Shown here in pieces: positions 28,078 to 37,065 of a stretch of DNA of 64,000 bases. Every line of letters starts with the position of its first letter. The first letter of the stretch is position 1. This DNA comes from CAVVUC01 sp963751395. Lineage in GTDB: Bacteria; Verrucomicrobiota; Verrucomicrobiia; Chthoniobacterales; Chthoniobacteraceae. A program made the translations under genes and the position numbers. Location: assembly GCA_963751395.1 (NCBI GenBank), contig CAVVUC010000001.1:1550001-1614000 (forward strand). The letters run 5' to 3'. The notes under the pieces were generated by a model. It made no database searches. It was not told the origin of the DNA and saw nothing but the letters and a program-made list of their open reading frames with translations.

Positions 28078-28685
28078 AGCATTCCTCCGACGGAAAATGG
28101 AAGGTTCACGCGGTGCGGCCGTGGAGCGCACGGTTCCGCATGGCGATGCTTTTGTGGGAATGCTGTTGGACTTTGTTTTGCGCCTGGACGCCCAAGCCGT
28201 TGAATCGCTGGCGATTGTTCTGGCTGAGATTATTCGGAGCCAGGATTTCCGGCACGCCGTTCGTGCATCAGAGGGTTCGCATTCAGATACCGTGGCATCT
28301 GACATTGCACCACCGGGCATGCATTGGGGACGGTGCGACGATCTACACGCTCGACCGGATCGAGATCGAGGAAGGGGCGGTCGTTGCACAGGACGCTTAC
28401 CTTTGCACCGGCTCTCACGACTTCGACAACCCCGAGTTGCCGCTGATAACGCAGCCAATTCGGGTGGGCAAACGAGCGTTTATCGGAGCGCGGGCATTTG
28501 TCCTTCCGGGAATCAGCATTGGAGCGGATGCAATCGTGGGTGCGTGTGCCGTTGTGACGAAAAATGTGCCGGACAATGCAATCGTTGCGGGGAACCCGGC
28601 GACCTGCATCAAGCTTCGAGACCGCGCAGGTCTGAATGAAGCAGGTCTGAATGAAGTTGCCAGGCACCAGCGAACAACTTATTAA
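28074..28685 (+). CDS. WcaF-like colanic-acid-type acetyltransferase
   Basis: The 203-residue protein has RMAMLLWECCWTLFCAWTPK and LNRWRLFWLRLFGARI, the N-terminal region typical of WcaF-type acetyltransferases. The hexapeptide coil follows: HHRACIGDGATIYTLDRIEI, the catalytic-type CTGSHDFDNPELPLI, IRVGKRAFIGARAFVLPGIS, and NAIVAGNPATCIKL at the end. It is expected to acetylate a sugar with acetyl-CoA in the cytoplasm. It overlaps the previous gene by ATGA and ends two bases before the next start. The C-terminal 20 residues contain a small repeat (AGLNEAGLNE) and may be dispensable. Confidence 0.85.
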   Translation: MKHSSDGKWKVHAVRPWSARFRMAMLLWECCWTLFCAWTPKPLNRWRLFWLRLFGARISGTPFVHQRVRIQIPWHLTLHHRACIGDGATIYTLDRIEIEEGAVVAQDAYLCTGSHDFDNPELPLITQPIRVGKRAFIGARAFVLPGISIGADAIVGACAVVTKNVPDNAIVAGNPATCIKLRDRAGLNEAGLNEVARHQRTTY

Positions 28686-28686
28686 A

Positions 28687-29598
28687 ATGCCCGCAGTTTT
28701 TCCCATGCCAATTGAAAGCACCGCGCCCAAAGCTCTTGAAAAGGTACCCGTGTCCATCCTGGTGCCGATCAAGAACGAGGCGGAGAACCTGCCGCGGTGT
28801 CTGCAATCGATTCAGTGGGCGGATGAGATATTCGTTGTCGATTCTCAGAGCAGCGATCGCTCGGCGCAAATCGTCGGAGAACATGGGGCGAAGGTTGTGC
28901 AGTTCGAGTTTGGCGGAACGTGGCCGAAGAAAAAGAACTGGGCATTGACGCATTTGCCCTTCAATCATGAATGGGTGTTCATCCTTGATGCAGACGAAGT
29001 GCTACCCTCGGAGGCTGAGCGGGAATTTCGGGAAATTGTCACCCAACCGGATCACCCGATCGACGGTTACTGGATCAATCGCCGCTTCATGTTCATGGGG
29101 AAATGGCTGAAGCACGCGTATTATCCGAACTGGAATCTACGCCTGTTCAAACACCGCTTGGGACGCTACGAGAAGCTTACCGACGTGGATACCGCCAGCG
29201 GGGACAACGAGGTTCATGAACACGTGCTCGTGGAGGGAAAGACCGGTTACCTTCGCTCCGAGATGGATCATTACGCATTTCCTTCTGTGGAGGTGTTCGT
29301 GGAAAAGCACAACCGTTACTCCAACTGGGAAGCGCGGGTCGCGCTGGACCGCTACCTCCGCGGCAGTTCCCAGTCGCTACAGAGCCAGACAGTTGGCTGG
29401 CGTCGGAAATTGAAACTGATGTCACAGAGGCTTCCTTTCCGGCCCGCTTTGAGATTCCTGATGGTTTATTTGATCCAGAGGGGATTTCTCGATGGTTGGG
29501 AAGGCTATTACTTCGCGCGCTTGCACGGCTTCTATGAATTCCTGAGCGTGGCAAAGACGTATGAGCTGAAGAAAGCTGCGATCAATGGGCGGACCTAG
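28687..29598 (+). CDS. Glycosyltransferase family 2 (WaaE/KdtX-like)
   Basis: The ATG at 28687, one base after the previous stop, gives 303 residues. VSILVPIKNEAENLPRCL opens a GT-A domain, with EIFVVDSQSSDRS and WVFILDADEVLPSEA (DxD). MGKWLKHAYYPNWNLRLFKH and NEVHEHVLVEGKTG are hallmarks of the WaaE-like subgroup, whose best studied members add glucose or Kdo-linked sugars to lipopolysaccharide core. The C-terminus has an amphipathic region (RFLMVYLIQRGFLDGWEGYY) that may touch the membrane. Which sugar it moves is not known. Confidence 0.87.
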   Translation: MPAVFPMPIESTAPKALEKVPVSILVPIKNEAENLPRCLQSIQWADEIFVVDSQSSDRSAQIVGEHGAKVVQFEFGGTWPKKKNWALTHLPFNHEWVFILDADEVLPSEAEREFREIVTQPDHPIDGYWINRRFMFMGKWLKHAYYPNWNLRLFKHRLGRYEKLTDVDTASGDNEVHEHVLVEGKTGYLRSEMDHYAFPSVEVFVEKHNRYSNWEARVALDRYLRGSSQSLQSQTVGWRRKLKLMSQRLPFRPALRFLMVYLIQRGFLDGWEGYYFARLHGFYEFLSVAKTYELKKAAINGRT

Positions 29599-29602
29599 TT
29601 CC

Positions 29603-30847
29603 ATGAGAATCATCGTCTGGGGCATTAACTACTCGCCGGAGCTTACGGGCATAGCGCCTTACAACACGGCGCTTTGTGAGTTTCTCACGTCCAGAGGGCA
29701 TGAGGTGGAGATGGTGACCTCTTTTCCCTACTATCCAGGCTGGAAAAAGAATCCCGATGACAAGGGTGTTGTCTATCGGACCGACGAAGTGGGTGGAGTG
29801 AAGGTTCACAGGTGCTGGCACTATGTTCCCAGAAGAGTGGCAGCATGGAAGCGCATCATTCACGAGGCCACCTTTGTCATGACCTCATCTGTCAAGATCC
29901 TGTCCCTGGCAAAGGCCGACGCGGTGGTTGTTATTTCGCCGCCACTTCTCTTGGGCACCGCTGCCTGGTTTGTGTCGAAGATTAAAGGCACCCCGTTTCT
30001 CTTCCACGTCCAGGATCTGCAGCCGGATGCCGCGATGAGTCTCGGTTTGCTGCGCAAGGGGCCTTTCTTGCGTGTACTCTATAAAATGGAGGCATTCGCT
30101 TACAGCAAAGCGGCCAGCGTTTCCGGGATCAGCCGCGGGATGCTGGACGCTTTTGAGACAAAGGGCGTTCCTTCGGAGAAGCTGACTTACTTTCCGAATG
30201 GAGTCCGCCTGCCGGAGGCGTCCCAGGTGCCGCCGAGGGGGAGGTTCCGCGAAAGGCATCAATTCAGCAAGGACGACTTTCTGGTGGTTTACTCGGGGAA
30301 CCTGGGAGTCAAGCAGGGTCTGGACATCCTCGTTGAGGCTGCTGCATTGATCAAAGACAAGAGGATCAGAATCCTCATCAGCGGGGACGGGGCTTATCGT
30401 CAGAAACTTGCCGCGCGGGTCGAGGAGTCCAAGCTTCCTCACGTCATCATGCTCCCGATTCAGCCCGAGGAAAGCTACAGGGAGATGCTGGTGGATGCCG
30501 ATGTGTGCTTGATCACACAACAGGCCAAAACCGGGGCTTTCTTTTTTCCGAGCAAGCTGTTGACGACGCTCGCATTTCGGAAGCCGATCATCAGCGTTGC
30601 CGACGACGAGAGCGAGGTGGCGGTGGTGACGAAACAGGGCCGGTTCGGGTTGAGCATCCGTCCAAACCAGCCCGCTGCTTTGGCGGATTCGATGCGGAAG
30701 CTTTCCGAAGATCCCGCTTTGCTGGAAAAAATGGGGCAGGCTGGCTTTGAGTTCGTCCGGCAATTTGAAATGGCGTCCGTTCTTGGCGATTACGAGAAGC
30801 GTCTGAGGGCCGTTGTGCAGGGAAACAACGGCAGCCGTCCGAATTGA
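29603..30847 (+). CDS. WcaI-like glycosyltransferase
   Basis: The ATG at 29603, four bases after the previous stop, gives 414 residues. MRIIVWGINYSPELTGIAPY is nearly the textbook start of WcaI-type colanic acid glycosyltransferases. FPYYPGWKKNP, ISPPLLLGTAAWFVS and FHVQDLQPDAAMSLGLLRKG follow, with VYSGNLGVKQGLDILVEAA in the donor domain. WcaI-type enzymes are GT4 proteins, in colanic acid synthesis probably fucosyltransferases; the sugar here is not certain. It is the last gene of the polysaccharide cluster. An ATG 18 bases upstream is also possible. Confidence 0.88.
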   Translation: MRIIVWGINYSPELTGIAPYNTALCEFLTSRGHEVEMVTSFPYYPGWKKNPDDKGVVYRTDEVGGVKVHRCWHYVPRRVAAWKRIIHEATFVMTSSVKILSLAKADAVVVISPPLLLGTAAWFVSKIKGTPFLFHVQDLQPDAAMSLGLLRKGPFLRVLYKMEAFAYSKAASVSGISRGMLDAFETKGVPSEKLTYFPNGVRLPEASQVPPRGRFRERHQFSKDDFLVVYSGNLGVKQGLDILVEAAALIKDKRIRILISGDGAYRQKLAARVEESKLPHVIMLPIQPEESYREMLVDADVCLITQQAKTGAFFFPSKLLTTLAFRKPIISVADDESEVAVVTKQGRFGLSIRPNQPAALADSMRKLSEDPALLEKMGQAGFEFVRQFEMASVLGDYEKRLRAVVQGNNGSRPN

Positions 30848-30925
30848 CGAAATTTGATCGTCTTCTCTGTGATCAGTGGAGCGGCCGGTCGAAAATCAGC
30901 CCCGGATTATTCCCTGGAAAATCAT

Positions 30926-30954
30926 TTGACACCCTGAACTGCGATCATTAGTTT
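30926..30954 (+). promoter_or_regulatory. Candidate sigma-70 promoter for rplM-rpsI
   Basis: TTGACA at 30926-30931 is a perfect -35 box. Seventeen bases on, TAGTTT is a poor -10 box, so only the -35 is convincing. It lies about 50 bases upstream of rplM and after the end of the polysaccharide cluster, where a strong ribosomal-protein promoter would be expected. Confidence 0.35.
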
Positions 30955-30979
30955 CCACACCCTTTCCCATAGAAGAGTT

Positions 30980-31411
30980 ATGAAGACATTCTCAGCCAAA
31001 GCAAACGAAGTGCAGCGCAAGTGGTGGATCATCGACGCCAACGACCAGGTTCTGGGCCGCGTTGCTGTGAAGGCCGCCAATCTTTTGCGAGGCAAGGAAA
31101 AGGCGATCTACACTCCACACGTGGATACCGGCGATTTCGTGATCGTCATCAACGCCGACAAGGTTCGCGTGACGGGCAAGAAGGAAACCGCCAAGACCTA
31201 CATGAGCTTCTCGGGGTTCGTCGGCGGTCACAAGTCGGAGACCTTCAAGCAGCGTCAGGCGCGCCGCCCGGAGTTGCTCGTCGAGCGCGCGGTGCGCGGG
31301 ATGATTCCGCACAATCGCCTCGGACGCGCCATTTATACCAAGCTGAAGGTCTATCGCGGCGATGCGCATCCTCACGCTTCGCAGCAGCCGGCTCCCGCAA
31401 TCGTCGCTTAA
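30980..31411 (+). CDS. rplM: 50S ribosomal protein L13
   Basis: The protein of 143 residues reads MKTFSAKANEVQRKWWIIDA and contains LGRVAVKAANLLRGKEK, YTPHVDTGDFVIVINADKV and the L13 signature region VRGMIPHNRLGRAIYTKLKV. L13 is an early-assembly protein of the large subunit. It is followed after 16 bases by rpsI, the standard rplM-rpsI pair. AGAAG eight bases upstream is a modest ribosome-binding site. The C-terminal tail (HASQQPAPAIVA) is slightly longer than in E. coli. Confidence 0.97.
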   Translation: MKTFSAKANEVQRKWWIIDANDQVLGRVAVKAANLLRGKEKAIYTPHVDTGDFVIVINADKVRVTGKKETAKTYMSFSGFVGGHKSETFKQRQARRPELLVERAVRGMIPHNRLGRAIYTKLKVYRGDAHPHASQQPAPAIVA

Positions 31412-31427
31412 ATCATTTTAATCTACC

Positions 31428-31823
31428 ATGTCTCAATCACAGGAATTCATCGCAACCGGTCGTCGCAAGACAGCAGTCGCCCGCATCCGCATGACGGCGG
31501 GCAGTGGAAAAATCGAAGTAAACGGAAAGGCTTTCGAGGAATACTTCCCCACCGTTGCCTTGCAGAACACAGTTCTCGCTCCGTTGCAGACGGCGAAAGT
31601 TGCGACTGCTTTTGATCTGTCAGTCAATGCCCAGGGAGGCGGAAGCAATGGCCAGGCAGGGGCGATCAGGCTGGCAATCGCCCGTGCGCTTTTGCAGACA
31701 GACGAAAACTTGCGTCTGCCGCTGAAGGAGGAGGGCTTCCTCACACGCGATCCCCGCATGAAAGAGCGCAAAAAGTCGGGACAACCCGGAGCCCGCAAGC
31801 GGTTCCAGTTCTCGAAGCGCTAA
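31428..31823 (+). CDS. rpsI: 30S ribosomal protein S9
   Basis: The 131-residue protein includes FIATGRRKTAVARIRMTAGS and the S9 signature GGGSNGQAGAIRLAIARALL, ending PGARKRFQFSKR. The basic C-terminal tail reaches the P-site tRNA in the ribosome. It follows rplM directly, and a strong intrinsic terminator closes the pair. Length and ends are normal for the family. Confidence 0.97.
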   Translation: MSQSQEFIATGRRKTAVARIRMTAGSGKIEVNGKAFEEYFPTVALQNTVLAPLQTAKVATAFDLSVNAQGGGSNGQAGAIRLAIARALLQTDENLRLPLKEEGFLTRDPRMKERKKSGQPGARKRFQFSKR

Positions 31824-31844
31824 ACGAAACATATTTCAATCATC

Positions 31845-31884
31845 AAAGCAGGAGGCCGGATATTGTCCGCCTCCTGCTTTTTTG
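31845..31884 (+). terminator. Rho-independent terminator after rpsI
   Basis: AAAGCAGGAGGC at 31845-31856 pairs with GCCTCCTGCTTT at 31869-31880, a 12-bp stem (AAA/TTT at its base) with a 12-base loop, followed by more T residues. It lies 22 bases after the rpsI stop and before the next gene's start at 32020. Confidence 0.92.
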
Positions 31885-32019
31885 TTTCCTCGAAAGGGGG
31901 CAGACGCGGGCAAACCTGTGCGTGCGGCAGAATCAGGCCGTTTGAGGGACGTGCTTCATCCAGCGCTTTACACGAATCCCGGAAGTCGATATGAATCCCG
32001 CTCACTTCATTCCCTGACC

Positions 32020-33735
32020 ATGCAAAATATCTCGATTCAACTCGGTTTCGTCGATTACGCGATCCTCATCATCTACTTCCTTTTCGTTCTCGGAATTGGC
32101 GCTGCCCTCAAGCGCTATATGAAAAGCGGCGCGTCCTTTCTGACCTCCGGCCGTTCGATTCCGGCCTGGGTTACCGGCCTCGCATTTCTCTCCGCAAACC
32201 TCGGCGCGCAGGAGGTGATCGGCATGGCGGCGAGCGGCGCGAAATACGGCATCATGACGAGCCATTTCTACTGGGTCGGCGCGATTCCGGCGATGGTGTT
32301 CCTGGCGATTTTCATGATGCCGTTTTATTACGGGTCGAAAGCGCGCTCGGTGCCGGAATACCTGAAGCTGCGCTTCGATGAAAAGACCCGCGGCTTCAAT
32401 GCAATTTCGTTCGCGGTGATGACCGTGTTTTCGTCGGGCATCTCCCTGCATGCGCTGGCGAAGCTGCTGGAGACGCTTGTGCATTGGAACTACTGGACCT
32501 GCATCTGGATGTCCGCACTCGTCGTGCTGGTCTATATCTTCCTCGGTGGACTGACCTCGGCCATTTACAATGAGGTGCTTCAATTCTTCATGATCGTCCT
32601 CGGGTTTGCGCCGCTCGTTTACCTCGGGCTCAAAGACGTCGGCGGGTGGTCGGCCCTCAAGGAAAAGCTCATTCCTGTCGCCACGGAGCAACACTTTGCC
32701 GCGGGCACCTGGACCAATTCGTGGATGCACATGGGCAGCGCGATGGACAATCCGATGGGCATCGGCTGGTTCGGCATGGTGTTCGGCCTCGGCTTCGTGC
32801 TTTCGTTCGGATACTGGTGTACGGACTTCCTCGTCGTGCAGCGGGCGATGGCGGCCAACTCAATGAGTGCGGCGCGCCGCACGCCATTGATTGCCGCAGT
32901 TCCGAAAATGCTTTTCCCGCTGCTGGTAATTCTGCCCGGCATGATCGCCATCGCGATGAATCACGCGGACGGCGGCAAATTTCTCCCGATGGGTGCGGAC
33001 GGGACGCCGGATTACAACATGACGATCCCGACGATGCTCGCGAAGTATTTCCCGAGTGGTCTGCTGGGGATTGGGTTCACGGCATTGATGGCGTCGTTCA
33101 TGTCGGGCATGGCCGGCAACGTCACGGCGTTCAACACGGTCTGGACGTACGACATTTACCAGAGCTACATCGCCAGGAATAAATCGGACAACCATTACCT
33201 CTGGATGGGCCGCTGGGCGACGGTGTTTGGCATTCTCGTCAGCATCGGTGCGGCGTTTCTCGCGTCGAAGTTCAATAACATCATGGACATGCTGCAGCTC
33301 GTCTTCGGCTTTGTGAACGCGCCGCTTTTCGCCACGTTCCTGCTCGGCATGTTCTGGAAACGTGCAACCGGTCACGGTGCATTTTTTGGATTGCTTGGAG
33401 GCACGCTCGGCGCGGCTCTTTTCCACGGGCTTGCTCTCACGGAGCACGGGGCACCAGGAATCAAAGGCGGGTGGATCGCGCAAAAAATCATCTTCCATAG
33501 CGAGATGGGACAGAACTTCTGGATGGCGATCGTTGCATGGACCATGTGCTTCTCGCTGACGATTCTCATTTCGCTGGTGACAGCCCGCACCAAATCGGAC
33601 GAGGAACTCACCGGACTCGTCTATTCACTCACGCCGAAACCAAAATCCGAGGACGAACCGTGGTATCAACAGCCTGTCACGCTCGGCATCATCGTTCTCG
33701 CGGTGACGGTCATCCTCAACATCATCTTCGCCTAG
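32020..33735 (+). CDS. Sodium/solute symporter (SSS family)
   Basis: From ATG 32020 the protein is 571 residues with about 14 membrane helices. Early motifs are FVDYAILIIYFLFVLGIGAA, LTSGRSIPAWVTGLAFLSAN and LGAQEVIGMAASGAKYGI. GFGYW-type GFVLSFGYWCTDFLVVQRAM and LMASFMSGMAGNVTAFNTVW are the SSS signature. GMFWKRATGHGAFFGLLGGT is another conserved stretch of sugar-transporter members such as the SglT-like group. Substrate is probably a sugar or similar small molecule taken up with sodium. The frame is open further upstream, but the extension is not membrane-like. A small membrane protein follows after 24 bases. Confidence 0.9.
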   Translation: MQNISIQLGFVDYAILIIYFLFVLGIGAALKRYMKSGASFLTSGRSIPAWVTGLAFLSANLGAQEVIGMAASGAKYGIMTSHFYWVGAIPAMVFLAIFMMPFYYGSKARSVPEYLKLRFDEKTRGFNAISFAVMTVFSSGISLHALAKLLETLVHWNYWTCIWMSALVVLVYIFLGGLTSAIYNEVLQFFMIVLGFAPLVYLGLKDVGGWSALKEKLIPVATEQHFAAGTWTNSWMHMGSAMDNPMGIGWFGMVFGLGFVLSFGYWCTDFLVVQRAMAANSMSAARRTPLIAAVPKMLFPLLVILPGMIAIAMNHADGGKFLPMGADGTPDYNMTIPTMLAKYFPSGLLGIGFTALMASFMSGMAGNVTAFNTVWTYDIYQSYIARNKSDNHYLWMGRWATVFGILVSIGAAFLASKFNNIMDMLQLVFGFVNAPLFATFLLGMFWKRATGHGAFFGLLGGTLGAALFHGLALTEHGAPGIKGGWIAQKIIFHSEMGQNFWMAIVAWTMCFSLTILISLVTARTKSDEELTGLVYSLTPKPKSEDEPWYQQPVTLGIIVLAVTVILNIIFA

Positions 33736-33759
33736 AACCTTTTACCGGAAACAAATCTC

Positions 33760-33960
33760 ATGAACTTCGATCTTAGACTTCCCATCGGCCTGATGTTCAC
33801 CTCGTTCGGTGCCATTCTTGCCATCTATGGGATCATCAGCGACAAGGCGATTTACGAAAAATCGCTCGGCATCAACATCAACCTCGTCTGGGGACTCGTG
33901 ATGCTCGTGTTCGGTTTCCTCATGCTGGTAATGGCGTTGCGTCCGAAAAATCGGCCCTGA
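33760..33960 (+). CDS. Small two-helix membrane protein
   Basis: The 66-residue product has two hydrophobic segments: IGLMFTSFGAILAIYGII and LVWGLVMLVFGFLMLVMAL, with a short polar loop and basic C-terminus. It lies 24 bases after the symporter, so the two are probably cotranscribed. No family with a known function is recognised. Small proteins of this form are often found behind sodium/solute symporters and may stabilise them, which is inference. Confidence 0.7.
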   Translation: MNFDLRLPIGLMFTSFGAILAIYGIISDKAIYEKSLGININLVWGLVMLVFGFLMLVMALRPKNRP

Positions 33961-34051
33961 AGCACCAGCCTCCAACTGTTTCCGGGCGGGCACCGACCCA
34001 CCGAATGGGACTGTGCCTTGTCTTTTGGATGGATTTGATTACGCTCCGGGT

Positions 34052-34513
34052 ATGAGCAAACCGGTCGTTCAGGTTCATGTCCGCACAGTGTTGCCGACCA
34101 ACGCGGGGCGGGCTGTATTCATCGGCAATGACGAAAAGGTTTTCGTCATTTATGTCGATGAAAGCGTCGGTGCGGCGATCACGATGTTCATGAGCAACAC
34201 GCCGAAGGAGCGTCCGCTCACGCACGATCTTATGTGTCACCTGATGACGGCACTCGGCGCGCACGTCGAGCGCGTAATCATCAACGACTTGAAAAGCTCC
34301 ACCTATTTCGCGCGGCTCATCATCAGCGCGGAAAACGAACTCCAGCAGCGCAAAATCATCGAACTCGACGCGCGCCCGAGCGACTGCATCGCGCTTGCCG
34401 TCGCGCAGCAGGCCGCCATCTATGTGAGCGAGGATGTCTGGGACGAAGTCGATGATATGTCGGATGTGCTCAAGAAAATGGAAGGTGGCGAGCAGGGCGA
34501 GACGGAGCAGTGA
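34052..34513 (+). CDS. Bifunctional nuclease (BFN, DUF151) domain protein
   Basis: The ATG at 34052 gives 153 residues. The BFN domain spans nearly all: VFVIYVDESVGAAITMFM, PLTHDLMCHLMTALGAHVER, VIINDLKSSTYFARLII and IIELDARPSDCIALAVAQQA. The R-P-S-D-x-I-A-L-A motif is the hallmark. Plant and bacterial members have been reported to act on RNA and DNA, but the physiological role in bacteria is unclear. The C-terminus is acidic (EDVWDEVDDMSDVLKKMEGG). Confidence 0.88.
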   Translation: MSKPVVQVHVRTVLPTNAGRAVFIGNDEKVFVIYVDESVGAAITMFMSNTPKERPLTHDLMCHLMTALGAHVERVIINDLKSSTYFARLIISAENELQQRKIIELDARPSDCIALAVAQQAAIYVSEDVWDEVDDMSDVLKKMEGGEQGETEQ

Positions 34514-34552
34514 ATCGGCCGCGCATTTTTTTCGATTTTTATAAAGAGGCTA

Positions 34553-34580
34553 TTGAAATCGAAAAGCGCGGCAATAATAT
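34553..34580 (+). promoter_or_regulatory. Candidate sigma-70 promoter of speA
   Basis: TTGAAA at 34553-34558 and TAATAT at 34575-34580 are separated by 16 bases, a good match to the vegetative promoter consensus. A start site six to eight bases after the -10 would fall at about 34587, only three bases before the ATG at 34590. Such a transcript would be nearly leaderless, and no Shine-Dalgarno sequence is seen before the ATG. Confidence 0.5.
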
Positions 34581-34589
34581 GCCCGACTC

Positions 34590-36527
34590 ATGACGCACGG
34601 CTGGGATATTCCATCGGCAATTTCGCTGTATAACGTTGATCGCTGGGGAACCGGCTATTTCAACATCAACGCGCGCGGGAACATCGAGATCCTGCCGACG
34701 CAAGAGGAAAGAAGCCGCATCGACATCATGGACGTCATCGCCGATGCGAAAGAGCGCGGGCTGACTTTTCCGCTCGTGCTGCGATTTCAGGATCTGCTAA
34801 GGCATCGCGTCGAGACAATCAACAAGGCGTTCGAGGCGGCGATCGCAGAGTCCGGTTATCAAAACTCCTATCGCGGGGTTTTCCCGATCAAGGTGAACCA
34901 GCTCCGCGAAGTCGTGGAGGAAATCATCGACGCCGGAAAGCCGTATCACTTCGGCCTCGAAGCAGGCAGCAAGCCGGAACTGACGGCAGCGCTCGCGATT
35001 CACACTGACGTGGAAAGCCTGATCATCTGCAACGGCTGCAAGGACAATCTCTTCATTCAAACCGCGCTGCTCGGCAGCAAGCTCGGCAAGAAGGTCATCA
35101 TCGTTGTCGAGAAGCTTGAGGAACTCTTTCAAATTCTCCAGGTTTCGCGCGAGGTCGGCGTCGAGCCCACCATCGGGCTGCGCCTGCGAATCCAGGCCAA
35201 GGGCGCCGGCAAATGGGCGACAAGCGGCGGCGAGAATGCAAAGTTCGGTTTATCCACAGCCGATCTCGTTTGCGCGAGCGACACCCTGAAACGGGAAGGT
35301 CTCGCTCATTGCTTGAAGCTGATTCACTTCCATGTCGGTTCGCAGATTCCCGACATCGGCACGATCAAACGCGCGGTGCGTGAAGGCGCGCGGTTTTTCG
35401 CAAAGCTCGCAAAGATGGGGCATACGCTCGATTATCTCGACGTGGGCGGCGGGCTCGGCGTCGATTACGACGGCTCGCGCACGACGTTCGACAGCTCCAC
35501 GAACTACTCGCTCCAGGAATATGCGCGCGACATCGTTTACAACATCATGGATGTCTGCGATTCGGAAAAAGTTCCGCATCCGATCATCGTCAGCGAGAGC
35601 GGACGCGCGATCGTCGCCCATCATTCGATTCTGGTCGTCGAGGCTTTCGGCTCGATCGAAAAAAACACGGCGCCGATCGGGATGGAACTGAAGCAGAGCG
35701 ACGCAAAGCAGGTCGCAGAAATCATCGACATCCAAAGGAACATCTCAAAACAAAACCGGCTTGAGAGCCTGCACGATGCGCAGCAAATCAAGGAGCAGGC
35801 GCAGTCGATGTTCGATTTCGGTCTCCTCGATCTGGAAAGCAAGGCGAAGATCGAAACCGTCTACTGGCAGATCGCGCAATCCATCGTCGAGCTTTTCTCC
35901 ACGCTTCGCTACGTGCCCGACGAAGTGAAGGAACTGGAAATCGCACTTGGCGATCAATACGTCTGCAACTTCTCCGTTTTCCAATCGCTGCTCGACCACT
36001 GGGCCGTCGGCCAGCTTTTCCCGGTGATGCCGATCCATCATCTCGACAAGATGCCCGAGCGCAATGCGACGATTGTCGATATCACCTGCGACTCCGATGG
36101 CAAGGTCAGCAAGTTCATCGATCTGAACGACGTGAAGGAAACCCTGCCGCTCCACCGGCTGCGGCCCGGCGAGCCCTACTACGTCGGGTTCTTCCTCATG
36201 GGTGCCTACCAGGACATCATGGGCGACCTCCACAATCTTTTCGGTCGCGTAAATGAAGCGCACGTCTTTCTCGATGAGGACGAGGACTCCGGTTATTACA
36301 TCGAAGAAACGATCGAAGGCAGCACGATCGGCGAGGTGCTGACGCTGACTCAGTGGGATCAGCACGAGTTGATTCGCATGGTCAAGGCGCAAGTCGATGC
36401 CGCGATCAAGAGCGACCGCTTGAAGCCGAACGAGGCGATGAAGCTGCTGTCCACTTACGAGAAGAGTTTGAAAGGTTACACCTATCTCAACCTCAACGGC
36501 GTGAAGCCGCAGCAGAACGGCGGATAG
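34590..36527 (+). CDS. speA: Biosynthetic arginine decarboxylase
   Basis: The 645-residue protein is the normal size for SpeA. It has YRGVFPIKVNQLREVVEEII with the PLP-binding Lys, HFGLEAGSKPELTAAL, LIHFHVGSQIPDI, YLDVGGGLGVDYDGS and ESGRAIVAHHSILVVEAFGS. PIHHLDKMPERNATIVDITC and RPGEPYYVGFFLMGAYQDIM are C-terminal barrel motifs carrying the substrate Asp and Cys-like residues. It decarboxylates arginine to agmatine, the first step of one putrescine pathway. No agmatinase is seen beside it. A promoter-like sequence lies just upstream. Confidence 0.96.
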   Translation: MTHGWDIPSAISLYNVDRWGTGYFNINARGNIEILPTQEERSRIDIMDVIADAKERGLTFPLVLRFQDLLRHRVETINKAFEAAIAESGYQNSYRGVFPIKVNQLREVVEEIIDAGKPYHFGLEAGSKPELTAALAIHTDVESLIICNGCKDNLFIQTALLGSKLGKKVIIVVEKLEELFQILQVSREVGVEPTIGLRLRIQAKGAGKWATSGGENAKFGLSTADLVCASDTLKREGLAHCLKLIHFHVGSQIPDIGTIKRAVREGARFFAKLAKMGHTLDYLDVGGGLGVDYDGSRTTFDSSTNYSLQEYARDIVYNIMDVCDSEKVPHPIIVSESGRAIVAHHSILVVEAFGSIEKNTAPIGMELKQSDAKQVAEIIDIQRNISKQNRLESLHDAQQIKEQAQSMFDFGLLDLESKAKIETVYWQIAQSIVELFSTLRYVPDEVKELEIALGDQYVCNFSVFQSLLDHWAVGQLFPVMPIHHLDKMPERNATIVDITCDSDGKVSKFIDLNDVKETLPLHRLRPGEPYYVGFFLMGAYQDIMGDLHNLFGRVNEAHVFLDEDEDSGYYIEETIEGSTIGEVLTLTQWDQHELIRMVKAQVDAAIKSDRLKPNEAMKLLSTYEKSLKGYTYLNLNGVKPQQNGG

Positions 36528-36534
36528 CTCTGAA

Positions 36535-37065
36535 TTACTTTTCGGCGGCCTCGCGATACTTGCGCGAGACTTCGACGTATTTCTCGGCCCAGTGTTTGAT
36601 GGAGAGTTGCTCGTCCTGATCGAGTGCCCGAACGACCTTTGCGGGTGATCCCATCACCAAAGAACCGGGCGGGATTTTCCTGCCCTTCGTGACAAGCGCA
36701 CCTGCTCCAATAATCGAGCGGGCGCCGATCTCAACGCCGTCGAGCACGACTGCTCCCATTCCAATCAGCACCTCGTTGTCGATGGTGCATGCGTGCAGAA
36801 TCGCCTTGTGGCCGCACGTCACGTATTCGCCAACAAGAGTGGGGAACTCGTCAGCGAGATGAACCACCGAGCCGTCCTGGATGTTCGAGCGCGCGCCGAT
36901 TTTGATCGCGTTGATGTCGCCGCGCAGCACCGTCTGGTACCACACGCTCGATTCCTCCTCAAGAGTCACATCGCCCACCACGACAGCTCCCGGCGCGATG
37001 AACGCGGTGGGATGAACCGAGGGGCTGCGCCCAAAATATCGCTTCATTCTTTCGTCAAATGTCAT
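36535..37065 (-). CDS. Gamma-carbonic-anhydrase-like beta-helix protein
   Basis: This 176-residue protein begins with a short helix, then a left-handed beta-helix: SVHPTAFIAPGAVVVGDVTL, SSVWYQTVLRGDINAIKIGA and SNIQDGSVVHLADE. The three zinc-ligand histidines of the gamma class are present in VVHLADE and VTCGHKAILHACTI. It ends SLVMGSPAKVVRAL plus a helix. Members of this YrdA/CaiE-like group bind zinc; only some have shown carbonic anhydrase activity. It converges on speA with seven bases between the stops. Confidence 0.88.
   Translation of the reverse strand: MTFDERMKRYFGRSPSVHPTAFIAPGAVVVGDVTLEEESSVWYQTVLRGDINAIKIGARSNIQDGSVVHLADEFPTLVGEYVTCGHKAILHACTIDNEVLIGMGAVVLDGVEIGARSIIGAGALVTKGRKIPPGSLVMGSPAKVVRALDQDEQLSIKHWAEKYVEVSRKYREAAEK

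Noticed and set aside
34797..36392. Several frames antisense to speA
   Set aside because: No recognisable domain; explained by the G+C-rich codon use of speA.
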